64,000 bases of DNA, from contig CP107926.1 in the NCBI GenBank assembly GCA_036015235.1, positions 8,290,001 through 8,354,000 of the forward strand, written 5' to 3'. The translations under genes and the position numbers were made by a program. Under the pieces are notes generated by a model that did not search any database, had not been told where the DNA came from, and saw only the letters and a program-made list of their open reading frames with translations. The DNA is from Streptomyces sp. NBC_00433. GTDB lineage: Bacteria; Actinomycetota; Actinomycetes; Streptomycetales; Streptomycetaceae. Positions 1-7,360 of the stretch are shown here, piece by piece; the stretch's first letter is position 1, and each line of letters starts with the position of its first letter.

Positions 1-92
1 GCGGGAACGTGACCTGGGAATCGGGTGCCAACCGGACGGCCACCGTGCCGGCCGGCGGGAAGGCCGTACTGAACGACACCTGGCGCAACTGA
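1..92 (+). CDS. C-terminal tail of an unidentified protein (partial)
   Basis: The frame that is open from the window edge ends at TGA 90-92. The last 29 residues read as a short beta-rich tail with glycine, threonine and valine, ending NDTWRN. Every third base is G or C, which supports real coding. The tail resembles the ends of secreted or carbohydrate-active actinomycete proteins, but there is not enough sequence to name a family. The rest of the gene lies upstream of the window. Confidence 0.5.
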   Translation, partial: GNVTWESGANRTATVPAGGKAVLNDTWRN

Positions 93-123
93 CCGCGAAA
101 GCGGCCCGAGCGCAGCCGATTCA

Positions 124-182
124 CCCCTCTGCGGCAGGACCCGGCACACTGTGGTCTTCCACTGATCTTGACCACAGAGGGG
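124..182 (+). promoter_or_regulatory. Nested inverted repeats in the mscL leader
   Basis: Two perfect 8-bp inverted repeats lie just before mscL. CCCCTCTG (124-131) pairs with CAGAGGGG (175-182), and inside it CTGTGGTC (149-156) pairs with GACCACAG (170-177). The outer right arm contains the GAGGGG Shine-Dalgarno sequence of mscL. The structure could terminate the upstream gene or mask the ribosome site; sequence alone cannot decide. Confidence 0.4.
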
Positions 183-193
183 AACCCCCACTC

Positions 194-634
194 ATGAAGG
201 GCTTCCGCACCTTCCTGCTTCGCGGCAACGTCGTAGACCTCGCTGTCGGCATCGTCATCGGCGCCGCCTTCACCGCCCTGGTGAACGGCTTCGTCAAGGC
301 GTTCCTGACCCCGATCGTCGGCCTCGTCAGCGGCGCCACCGGTGACTTCAGCGCCAGGACCTTCCACGCCTCGGGAGTCACCTTCCCGTACGGCACCTTC
401 ATCGACGCGACGATCAGCTTCGTGATCGTCGCTGCGGTGATCTACTTCCTGGTCGTGCTGCCGATGAACCGGATGCAGGAGAAGTTCTTCCCGAAGGCCG
501 CGAGTGCCCCGATGCGCGAGTGCCCGGAGTGCCTGACGGCGATCCCGGCGGCGGCCAAGCGGTGCAGCGCCTGCACCGTGCCGCTGTCGCCGGGCGTGGG
601 CGTCCAGGGCGGGCCGGTCGACCTCCAGAAGTAA
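194..634 (+). CDS. mscL: Large-conductance mechanosensitive channel MscL
   Basis: MscL forms a membrane pore that opens under tension and releases solutes on hypo-osmotic shock. The 146-residue protein begins with the family N-terminus (KGFRTFLLRGNVVDLAVG). A first membrane helix lies at about residues 15-40 and a second at about 75-95. The ATG is placed 6-11 bases after a GAGGGG ribosome site. After the second helix there is a CPEC...CSAC pair (about residues 110-126), a zinc-ribbon-like tail seen in many actinobacterial MscL proteins and absent from the E. coli protein. The gene is alone and converges on a MarR gene with a shared hairpin between them. Confidence 0.95.
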   Translation: MKGFRTFLLRGNVVDLAVGIVIGAAFTALVNGFVKAFLTPIVGLVSGATGDFSARTFHASGVTFPYGTFIDATISFVIVAAVIYFLVVLPMNRMQEKFFPKAASAPMRECPECLTAIPAAAKRCSACTVPLSPGVGVQGGPVDLQK

Positions 635-656
635 CCGCCCGCCCCAGCAGGAACCA

Positions 657-692
657 GGAGCCGCGGCGCTGCCTCAGCAGTGCCGCGGCTCC
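657..692. terminator. Bidirectional terminator hairpin
   Basis: Perfect 11-bp arms (657-667 and 682-692) flank a 14-base loop. It lies between the convergent mscL and marR-like genes, and the stop codon of the minus-strand gene (674-676) is inside the loop. There is no U-tract, as is usual for high-GC actinomycetes. Confidence 0.65.
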
Positions 693-1174
693 GCAGTCTC
701 GTCCCGGTCGAGCGCCGCGAGCAGCTCGGTCAGCGCCGCACGGCTCGCGTCGTCCAGCGGCGCCAGGATCTCGGCGGCCGCCGTACGCCTGGCGTGCCTC
801 AGATCGGCCAGCGCGCGGCGGCCGCCGTCGCACAGCTCGATCCTGATCACCCTGCGGTTGTGCGGATCGGGCACCCGGCGCAGCAGCTCCTGCTCCTCCA
901 GCGCGTCCACCAGCGTTGTCACCGCCCGCGGCACCACGTCGAGGCGCTGGGCGAGATCAGCCATCCGCGGCGGCTCCTCGCAGTGCGCGAGCGTCCGCAG
1001 CAGCCGGGCCTGCGCGGGTGTGATGCCCAGCGGTTCGAGCAGCCGGCGCTGGGCCCTGTGCAGCCGGCGGCTCAGCCGCAGCAGCTGGTCGGCGAGCCGC
1101 CCGGTGACCTCGTCCGCGGCTGCTTGCGCGGGCACGGCGACCGGCGGCGCGGCCTCGGTGGTGCGGGTGTCCAT
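674..1174 (-). CDS. MarR-family transcriptional regulator
   Basis: A 166-residue winged-helix regulator. The MarR core runs from about residue 25 to 150, with the recognition helix in the segment MADLAQRLDVVPRAVTTLVD and the wing at DPHNRRVIRIEL. The N-terminal 20 residues are alanine/proline-rich and probably disordered. It is divergent from the ABC exporter gene at 1286, and a strong inverted repeat lies between the two, so it most likely represses the exporter and itself and is released by a small hydrophobic ligand. The ATG has no ribosome site but has TACGCT seven bases upstream, which suggests a leaderless mRNA. Confidence 0.9.
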   Translation of the reverse strand: MDTRTTEAAPPVAVPAQAAADEVTGRLADQLLRLSRRLHRAQRRLLEPLGITPAQARLLRTLAHCEEPPRMADLAQRLDVVPRAVTTLVDALEEQELLRRVPDPHNRRVIRIELCDGGRRALADLRHARRTAAAEILAPLDDASRAALTELLAALDRDETAEPRHC

Positions 1175-1181
1175 GGAATAC

Positions 1182-1187
1182 AGCGTA
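1182..1187 (-). promoter_or_regulatory. -10 box (TACGCT) of the marR-like gene
   Basis: TACGCT on the minus strand ends seven bases before the ATG at 1174. This spacing places transcription start at the start codon. Confidence 0.5.
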
Positions 1188-1195
1188 GCAGGACT

Positions 1196-1228
1196 TAGTT
1201 CATTGTGAGCATAGGTAACAATGACCTA
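1196..1228. promoter_or_regulatory. Candidate MarR operator
   Basis: An 11-bp inverted repeat with one mismatch (arms 1196-1206 and 1218-1228; core TCATTGT...ACAATGA, spacer 11). The AT-rich core stands out in this GC-rich context. It covers the -35 to -10 interval of the exporter promoter and the upstream part of the regulator promoter, the expected position for a repressor acting on both genes. Confidence 0.7.
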
Positions 1229-1232
1229 CACT
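1203..1232 (+). promoter_or_regulatory. Promoter of the ABC exporter gene
   Basis: TTGTGA (1203-1208) and TACACT (1227-1232) are separated by 18 bases, close to the vegetative actinomycete consensus. They lie inside the candidate MarR operator. Transcription would start near 1239, leaving a leader of about 47 bases with a GAGGAG ribosome site. Confidence 0.6.
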
Positions 1233-1285
1233 CTTTGTCGAGAGTTCCGTAGGCACGACCCTGCCGTCACGTCCCGAGGAGTCCT

Positions 1286-3100
1286 TTGCGCCCCGAAAAC
1301 GATCTCGCATCCCGGTGGACGCCACCGAAGAAGAAACCCACCGAGCCCACCGACGTCCGCCGCATCACGCGGCTCTTCCGCCCCTACCGCGGCCGGCTGG
1401 CCGTCGTGGGCGTGCTGGTCGGCCTGTCCTCCCTGGTCTCCGTCGCCTCGCCGTTCCTGCTGCGGGCGATCCTGGACACCGCGATCCCGCAGGGCCGCAC
1501 CGGCCTGCTGAGCCTGCTGGTGCTGGGCATGATCGGCACCGCGGTCGCCACCGGCGTCTTCGGCGTCCTGCAGACCCTGATCTCCACCACCGTCGGCCAG
1601 CGCGTCATGCACGACCTGCGGACCGCCGTCTACGAGCGGCTGCAGCGCATGTCGCTGGCCTTCTTCACCCGCACCCGCACCGGCGAGGTGCAGTCCCGGA
1701 TCGCCAACGACATCGGCGGCATGCAGGCCACCGTCACGTCCACCGCGACCTCGCTGGTCTCCAACGCCACCGCCGTGATCGCCTCGGTCGTGGCGATGGC
1801 CGCGCTGGACTGGCGGCTGACCATCGTCTCCCTGCTGCTGCTCCCGCTGTTCGTCTGGATCGCCCGCCGAGTCGGGCGCGAGCGCAAGAAGATCGCCACC
1901 GAGCGGCAGAAGCAGATGGCCTCGATGTCCGCGATCGTCACCGAGTCGCTGTCGGTCAGCGGCATCCTGCTCGGCCGCACCATGGGCCGCGCCGACTCGC
2001 TCACCCGCGACTTCTCCACCGAGTCCGAGCGCCTGGTGGACCTCGAAGTGCGCTCCAACATGCAGGGCCGCTGGCGCATGGCCATCATCGGCATCGTGAT
2101 GTCCGCGATGCCCGCGCTGCTGTACTGGACGGCCGGGCTGACCACCGGGCACGGCGGTCCCGCCATCTCCATCGGCACCCTGGTCGCCTTCGTCTCGCTC
2201 CAGCAGGGCCTCTTCCGGCCCACCGTCTCGCTGCTGGCCACCGGTGTGCAGGTGCAGACGTCGCTGGCGCTCTTCCAGCGCATTTTCGAATACCTCGACC
2301 TGCCGCTCGACATCACCGAGCGCCCCGGCGCGCGGGACCTGGGGACCGTGCACGGCGACGTCGCCTTCGAGGGCGTGGACTTCGCCTATGACCCCGAGTC
2401 CGGCTCCCCGACGCTGACCGGCATCGACGTGAGCGTGCCCGCGGGCGGCAGCCTGGCCGTCGTCGGCGCGACCGGCTCCGGCAAGAGCACCCTGAGCTAC
2501 CTGGTGCCGCGGCTCTACGACGTCTCGGCGGGCCGGGTCACGATCGACGGCACCGACGTCCGCGACCTGACCTTCGACACGCTGGCCGCCGCGGTCGGCG
2601 TGGTCTCCCAGGAGACCTACCTCTTCCACGCCTCGGTCGCCGAGAACCTGCGCTTCGCCAAGCCGGACGCGACCGACGAGGAGATCCACGCCGCCGCACG
2701 GGCCGCGCAGATCCACGACCACATCACCGGACTGCCCGACGGCTACGACACCTTGGTCGGCGAGCGCGGCTACCGCTTCTCCGGCGGTGAGAAGCAGCGC
2801 CTGGCCATCGCCCGTACGATCCTGCGCAATCCGCCGGTGCTGATCCTCGACGAGGCCACCAGCGCCCTGGACACCAGGACCGAGCAGGCCGTCCAGGACG
2901 CCATCGACACCCTGTCGGCCGGCCGCACCACCATCACCATCGCCCACCGGCTGTCCACCATCCGCGACGCCGACCAGATCGTCGTCCTCGACGCCGGGCG
3001 GATCATCGAGCGCGGCACCCACGACGAACTCCTCGCGGCGGGCGGGCGCTACGCCGCGCTGGTCCGGCGCGACACGCAGATGGCCGTCAGCGCGCCCTGA
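1286..3100 (+). CDS. ABC exporter, fused permease and ATPase (type I half transporter)
   Basis: A 604-residue half transporter expected to dimerise in the membrane and export hydrophobic compounds or drugs using ATP. Six membrane helices fill roughly residues 30-320. The ATPase domain follows, with Walker A GATGSGKST near residue 394, the ABC signature SGGEKQR near 499, Walker B LILDEATSALD and the H-loop IAHRL. The start is TTG at 1286, chosen because GAGGAG sits six bases upstream and no ATG or GTG fits better. The divergent MarR gene and the operator between them indicate substrate-induced efflux. The substrate cannot be told from the sequence. Confidence 0.92.
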   Translation: MRPENDLASRWTPPKKKPTEPTDVRRITRLFRPYRGRLAVVGVLVGLSSLVSVASPFLLRAILDTAIPQGRTGLLSLLVLGMIGTAVATGVFGVLQTLISTTVGQRVMHDLRTAVYERLQRMSLAFFTRTRTGEVQSRIANDIGGMQATVTSTATSLVSNATAVIASVVAMAALDWRLTIVSLLLLPLFVWIARRVGRERKKIATERQKQMASMSAIVTESLSVSGILLGRTMGRADSLTRDFSTESERLVDLEVRSNMQGRWRMAIIGIVMSAMPALLYWTAGLTTGHGGPAISIGTLVAFVSLQQGLFRPTVSLLATGVQVQTSLALFQRIFEYLDLPLDITERPGARDLGTVHGDVAFEGVDFAYDPESGSPTLTGIDVSVPAGGSLAVVGATGSGKSTLSYLVPRLYDVSAGRVTIDGTDVRDLTFDTLAAAVGVVSQETYLFHASVAENLRFAKPDATDEEIHAAARAAQIHDHITGLPDGYDTLVGERGYRFSGGEKQRLAIARTILRNPPVLILDEATSALDTRTEQAVQDAIDTLSAGRTTITIAHRLSTIRDADQIVVLDAGRIIERGTHDELLAAGGRYAALVRRDTQMAVSAP

Positions 3101-3122
3101 CCGGGGCGCCGCGGGCCGTTCG

Positions 3123-3791
3123 TCAACGGGGGCCGGACGGCGGCCCCACCAGGATGACGTCGAGGGTGCGGGGGCCGTGGACGCCTTCGACGCGGTCCAG
3201 TTCGATGTCGCTGGTCGCGGAGGGGCCGGAGATCCAGGTCAGGGGGTGGGCCGGGGTCAGGCGGGGGAGGGCTTGGGGGAGTGAGTCGACCACTTGGTCC
3301 GGGGTGTTCACCACGCAGATGTGGTGGTCGGGGACGAGGGTCAGGATGCGGCGGCCCTGGTCGGGTGAGGTGTCCAGGACGATCGTGCCGGTCTCGGCGA
3401 TGGCCAGGGCGCAGCCGGTGATGACGGTGTCGACGGTGTCGAGCGTGCGGGCGGTCAGTTCGCCGTGGTCGTGGTGGATCTCGACACCGGCGGTGGCGCT
3501 GAGCCAGTCGGCCGGGACGCCCGGTGGGACGACGGCGTTTCGGGTGCCGTGGTCGGCCAGCAGGTGGGCGATGGTGGCGGGCAGGCCCGCGGCGTGGGTG
3601 CGGTGGACGTGGGCGCGGTAGTCCGCGAGGTTGTCCGCCAGCAGGTCGGCGGACTGCTCGGGGGTGCGGTCGGCGTGGGTGGTGAGGTAGGTCCGGGGGA
3701 TGGTGCCGGGGTCGGGCGTGCTGCCGGGCCGGTCGCCGAGGGCTTGGCGGACGCGGCGCAGGACCTCGTCCCGACTGGTGTTCGCGGTCAC
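3123..3791 (-). CDS. lutC: LutC-type lactate utilisation protein (LUD domain)
   Basis: A 222-residue LUD-domain protein, the third component of the LutABC iron-sulphur lactate-oxidising complex (YkgG/LldG family). The LUD fold covers about residues 80-220, including the typical GCALAIAETGTIVLD segment. Its GTG start overlaps the TGA of lutB by four bases, which fixes the start and indicates translational coupling. The same frame stays open to about 4568, but that upstream part is only an arginine/histidine/proline-rich shadow of lutB. Leucine codons here are mixed CTG and CTC, closer to the surrounding genes than those of lutA and lutB. Confidence 0.9.
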   Translation of the reverse strand: MTANTSRDEVLRRVRQALGDRPGSTPDPGTIPRTYLTTHADRTPEQSADLLADNLADYRAHVHRTHAAGLPATIAHLLADHGTRNAVVPPGVPADWLSATAGVEIHHDHGELTARTLDTVDTVITGCALAIAETGTIVLDTSPDQGRRILTLVPDHHICVVNTPDQVVDSLPQALPRLTPAHPLTWISGPSATSDIELDRVEGVHGPRTLDVILVGPPSGPR

Positions 3792-5272
3792 TGCTGGGAG
3801 TCCTTCGGGTCGGGTTCGCGGTGTTGCCACCAGTCGCGGAAGGTACGGGCGGGGACGGTGGGCAGATCCCGGGTGGCGGTCCAGGCGCTGGCTGTCCTGC
3901 CGGGCACGCGCCGCGGGTGGAGGGCCCTGGTGCGGGTGGCGAGGCGCTGGGTGGCGGTCCACGCGGCGGGGTGGTCCAGTGTCCAGGCGGCGGCGCGCAT
4001 TGCGGCGCGTTCGGTGGCGTGTCCTTTGGCGGGTTTGATGGTGGCTTTGGTGCCGTGGCGGGTGGTGGGTCCGCCTTGGGCGATGCGTTCGCGGAGGTGG
4101 ACGAGGACTTCGGGGATGTCGATGGCGACGGGGCAGACGTCGTAGCAGGCGCCGCAGAGGGTGGAGGCGTAGGGGAGTGAGGCGTCCAGGGCTGTTGTGG
4201 TGCCGCGTAGTTGGGGGGTGAGGATGGCGCCGATGGGGCCGGGGTAGGGGGAGCCGTAGGCGTGGCCGCCGGCGCGTTCGTAGACGGGGCAGACGTTGAG
4301 GCAGGCTGAGCAGCGGATGCAGCGGAGGGTTTGGCGGCCGGTGGTGTCGGCGAGGGTGTCGGTGCGGCCGTTGTCGAGGAGGACGAGGTGGAAGGTGCGG
4401 GGTCCGTCGCCGTGGGTGGTGCCGGTCCAGGTGGTGGTGTAGGGGTTCATGCGCTCGGCGGTGGAGGAGCGGGGCAGGGTCTGGAGGAAGACTTCCAGGT
4501 CGCGCCAGGTGGGGATGGTCTTCTCGATGCCGACGACGGAGATGAGTGTTTCGGGGAGGGTCAGGCACATGCGTCCGTTGCCTTCGGATTCCAGGACGAC
4601 CATGGTGCCGGTTTCGGCGATCATGAAGTTCGCGCCGGAGACGGCGACTTTGGCGCGGAGGAATTTCTCGCGCAGGTGGAGGCGGGCGGCTTCGGCGAGG
4701 TCTCGTGGCTCGTCGGTGAGGTCGTCGGGTGCGGGTCGGCCCCAGGCGGCCATGTGGGTGTGGAAGATGTCGCGGATCTCGGTGCGGTTCTTGTGGATCG
4801 CGGGGACGAGGATGTGGGAGGGCCTGTCGTTGCCGAGTTGGACGATGAGTTCGGCGAGGTCGGTCTCGTAGGCGTTGATGCCGGCCTCTGCGAGGGCTTC
4901 GTTGAGGCCGATCTCCTGGGTGGCCATGGATTTGACCTTGACGACTTCGGTCTCGCCGGTGGCGTGGATCAGGTCGGTGACGATGCGGTTGGCGTCGTCG
5001 GCGTCGATGGCCCAGTGGACGGTGCCGCCTGCTGCGGTGACGGCGGTTTCCAGTTGTTCCAGGTAGTGGTCGAGGTGGTGCAGGGTGTGGTCTTTGATCG
5101 CCGTGCCTGCGGCCCGCAGCTCGGGCCAGTCGGAGAGTTCGGCGATGGCGGTGGCGCGTTTGGCGCGGATGGTGTGGGTGGCGTGCCGCAGGTTGGCCCG
5201 CAGTTGCTCGTCGCGTGTCGACAGGCGTGCGGCTTGCGGGAAGGCGGGCAGCCCCAGGTAGGTTCCGCTCAT
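3788..5272 (-). CDS. lutB: LutB-type iron-sulphur protein of L-lactate oxidation
   Basis: A 494-residue LutB/LldF/YkgF protein, the iron-sulphur subunit that with LutA and LutC oxidises L-lactate to pyruvate. An LUD-like domain occupies about residues 70-300. It is followed by a ferredoxin-type pair of [4Fe-4S] motifs, CIRCSACLNVCP near residue 318 and CGACYDVCP near 375. The ATG at 5272 overlaps the lutA stop by four bases (ATGA). Codon use is distinctive: leucine is almost always CTC, and CAA and GAA are common, unlike nearby genes that prefer CTG, CAG and GAG. Confidence 0.93.
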   Translation of the reverse strand: MSGTYLGLPAFPQAARLSTRDEQLRANLRHATHTIRAKRATAIAELSDWPELRAAGTAIKDHTLHHLDHYLEQLETAVTAAGGTVHWAIDADDANRIVTDLIHATGETEVVKVKSMATQEIGLNEALAEAGINAYETDLAELIVQLGNDRPSHILVPAIHKNRTEIRDIFHTHMAAWGRPAPDDLTDEPRDLAEAARLHLREKFLRAKVAVSGANFMIAETGTMVVLESEGNGRMCLTLPETLISVVGIEKTIPTWRDLEVFLQTLPRSSTAERMNPYTTTWTGTTHGDGPRTFHLVLLDNGRTDTLADTTGRQTLRCIRCSACLNVCPVYERAGGHAYGSPYPGPIGAILTPQLRGTTTALDASLPYASTLCGACYDVCPVAIDIPEVLVHLRERIAQGGPTTRHGTKATIKPAKGHATERAAMRAAAWTLDHPAAWTATQRLATRTRALHPRRVPGRTASAWTATRDLPTVPARTFRDWWQHREPDPKDSQQ

Positions 5273-6051
5273 CGGAGGTTTCCCGTCTTTTCCGGTGCGG
5301 TGTAGGGGTGTTCTTCGGTGGAGGCGAGGATGTCGGCGAGGTGGACGGTCCGGAGTGGGGTGTGGTGCCGGCGGAGGAGGCCGTCGATGTGCATGAGGCA
5401 GGAGTTGTCGGCGCCGCAGAGTATCGGGGCGCCGGTGGTGAGGGCGTTGTGGATCTTGTCGTGGCCCATGGCGGTGGAGACGTGGGGGTTCTTGACGGCG
5501 AAGGTGCCGCCGAAGCCGCAGCATTCTTCCGCGCCGGGGAGTTCGCGCAGTTCGAGGCCGCGTACGGCTTGGAGGAGTCGGCGTGGGCGGTCGCGTAGGC
5601 CGAGGGTGCGTAGGCCGTGGCAGGAGGGGTGGTAGGTGACGGTGTGGGGGAAGTACGCGCCGACGTCGGTGACGCCGAGGATGTCGACGAGGAATTCGGT
5701 GAGTTCGTAGGTTCTGGGTGCGGTGGTTGCCGCGGCTCGGGTCAGGCCGTTGTCGCGGCCTTCGGTGGTGGCGCGTCGGGCGATGCGGGGGTAGTTCTCG
5801 CGGACCATGGCGGCGCAGGAGCCGGAGGGGGTGACGATGTAGTCGTAGCCGTCGAAGGCGGCGGCGTAGCGGTGTACGAGGGGTTCGGTCTGGTGGCGGT
5901 AGCCGGTGTTGAACTGGGGTTGGCCGCAGCAGGTCTGGGCGGTGGGGAAGTCGACGTCCACGCCGAGGCGTTCGAGCAGCGTGACGACCGCCCGCCCGGT
6001 GTCCGGGTAGAGCAAATCGTTCACACAGGTCACGAAAAGCGCTACGCGCAT
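5269..6051 (-). CDS. lutA: LutA-type CCG-domain iron-sulphur protein of L-lactate oxidation
   Basis: A 260-residue LutA/LldE/YkgE protein with two cysteine-rich CCG domains: CCGQPQFNTG in the first half, CCGFGGTF and a nearby NSCLMHI in the second. These bind an iron-sulphur cluster as in heterodisulfide-reductase subunit B. The ATG is preceded by GGAGG (6056-6060). It is the first gene of lutABC. No lactate permease or regulator gene is next to the operon. The last 45 codons use CTC for every leucine and GAA for every glutamate, a pattern not shared by neighbours. Confidence 0.93.
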   Translation of the reverse strand: MRVALFVTCVNDLLYPDTGRAVVTLLERLGVDVDFPTAQTCCGQPQFNTGYRHQTEPLVHRYAAAFDGYDYIVTPSGSCAAMVRENYPRIARRATTEGRDNGLTRAAATTAPRTYELTEFLVDILGVTDVGAYFPHTVTYHPSCHGLRTLGLRDRPRRLLQAVRGLELRELPGAEECCGFGGTFAVKNPHVSTAMGHDKIHNALTTGAPILCGADNSCLMHIDGLLRRHHTPLRTVHLADILASTEEHPYTAPEKTGNLR

Positions 6052-6122
6052 GGGTCCTCCGCGCCGCCCCGGCGCAAGCCGGGCTGATCTCGATCACGCA
6101 TGCGCCCATACTGCCGCAATCC

Positions 6123-6151
6123 CCTTCCGCAGGGAAGGAGACATCCGATGT
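6123..6151. promoter_or_regulatory. Control region upstream of lutABC
   Basis: The 138 bases between lutA and the monooxygenase gene hold two small dyads. ACATCCGATGT (6141-6151) is a perfect 5-1-5 palindrome suitable as a repressor site. CCTTCC-GCAG-GGAAGG (6123-6138) is a short hairpin. A GntR- or LacI-type lactate regulator encoded elsewhere is possible, but its identity is inference. Confidence 0.35.
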
Positions 6152-6189
6152 TTGTTGACGCGGGCGCGGCGAAGGCCACGTCGTTGGGC

Positions 6190-7302
6190 TCAGCGCACGC
6201 CTTCGAGCGGGCGAGTCGCGGCGGGCTCGGCGGCACGGTCCTGCTCCGAGAGCAGGGCCCGGATGTCGCGTACGGCGGTACGCCCGGCGCGGTTGGCGCC
6301 GATGGTGCTGGCCGACGGCCCGTAGCCCACCAGATGGATCCGCGGGTCCTTGACCACCCGGGTGCCGTCCACCGCGATGCCGCCGCCTTGCTCGCGCAGC
6401 CGCAGGGGGGCGAGATGGTCCAGGGCGGCGCGGAATCCCGTCGCCCACAAGATGACGTCGGCGTCCAGGGTGCGGCCGTCACTCCAGGCGACGCCCTGCG
6501 GCGTGATCCGGTCGAACATCTCCTGCCGCCGCAATATGCCGAGGTCCACGGCCTGCCGGACGGCGTCGGTCGCGGCAAGGCCGGTCACGCTCACCACGCT
6601 CTGCGGCGGGAGCCCCTGGCGTACCCGCCGCTCGACCGTCGCGACCGCCTCACGCCCCCAGTCCTCGGTGAAGGGCGCGCTGCGGAAGACCGGTGGCCGC
6701 CGGGTCACCCAGGTGGTGCGCGCCACCTCGGCCAGCTCCATCAGCAGCTGCACCGCCGAGGTGCCGCCGCCGACCACGATCACGTGCAGGCCCGCGAAGT
6801 CCGCCGCGCCCCGGTAGCCCGCGGTGTGCAGCTGACGGCCGAGAAAGGTCTCCTGGCCCGGGTAGTACGGCAGAAAGGGCCGGTCCCAGGTGCCGGTCGC
6901 GTTGATCAGCGCCCGCGCCGACCAGGTCCCGGCGTCGGTCTCGAGCCGCAGCCGCCCGCCGCCCCCCTCACGCACCGCCGCCACGTCCACCGGGCGGTGC
7001 ACCCGCAGGTCGAACTCCCGCTCGTAGCGGCCGAAGTAGTCGCCCACCACCTCCGCCGACGGCCGGTCGGGGTCCGCGTCGCCCAACGGCATGCCGGGCA
7101 GTTCGTGCACCCAGTGCGCCTTGCCGTACGTCAGCGACGGCCAGCGGTACTGCCAGGCGCCGCCCGAGCCGGGGGAGTGGTCGAGCACGACGAAGCCGGT
7201 GTCCGGGGCGAGGCCCGAGCGGCGCAGGAAATACCCCGCCGACAGGCCGGCCTGCCCCGCGCCGACCACCGCCACCTCGACCTCGCGCACCGCGTCGTTC
7301 AT
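6190..7302 (-). CDS. FAD/NAD(P)-dependent monooxygenase-like oxidoreductase
   Basis: A 370-residue flavin-containing-monooxygenase-like protein. It has an N-terminal FAD-binding motif VVGAGQAGLSAG (near residues 12-23), an ATGTWDRP segment typical of this family, and a second Rossmann motif VVGGGTSAVQ near residue 172 for NADPH. The start used is the ATG at 7302, directly before the FAD fold; the frame extends upstream but without family similarity, and the ribosome site is weak. The substrate is unknown; related enzymes oxidise sulphur, nitrogen or ketone groups. It lies 58 bases downstream of the GH3-like gene on the same strand and could be cotranscribed with it. Confidence 0.82.
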   Translation of the reverse strand: MNDAVREVEVAVVGAGQAGLSAGYFLRRSGLAPDTGFVVLDHSPGSGGAWQYRWPSLTYGKAHWVHELPGMPLGDADPDRPSAEVVGDYFGRYEREFDLRVHRPVDVAAVREGGGGRLRLETDAGTWSARALINATGTWDRPFLPYYPGQETFLGRQLHTAGYRGAADFAGLHVIVVGGGTSAVQLLMELAEVARTTWVTRRPPVFRSAPFTEDWGREAVATVERRVRQGLPPQSVVSVTGLAATDAVRQAVDLGILRRQEMFDRITPQGVAWSDGRTLDADVILWATGFRAALDHLAPLRLREQGGGIAVDGTRVVKDPRIHLVGYGPSASTIGANRAGRTAVRDIRALLSEQDRAAEPAATRPLEGVR

Positions 7303-7360
7303 GACTGTGCCAACCGTGGCACCAGGGGAAAGCTTCCCGCCCGCCCCGCGGCAGGTGCCG

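Noticed and set aside
1226..3022. Long minus-strand frame of about 600 codons opposite the ABC exporter
   Set aside because: It is an antisense shadow of a gene with all ABC motifs. Its translation is glycine/aspartate/histidine-rich with no domain.
3123..4568. One 481-residue protein ending in the LUD domain
   Set aside because: Only the last 222 residues are LutC. The upstream part is arginine/histidine/proline-rich, overlaps lutB, and the GTGA overlap gives the true start.
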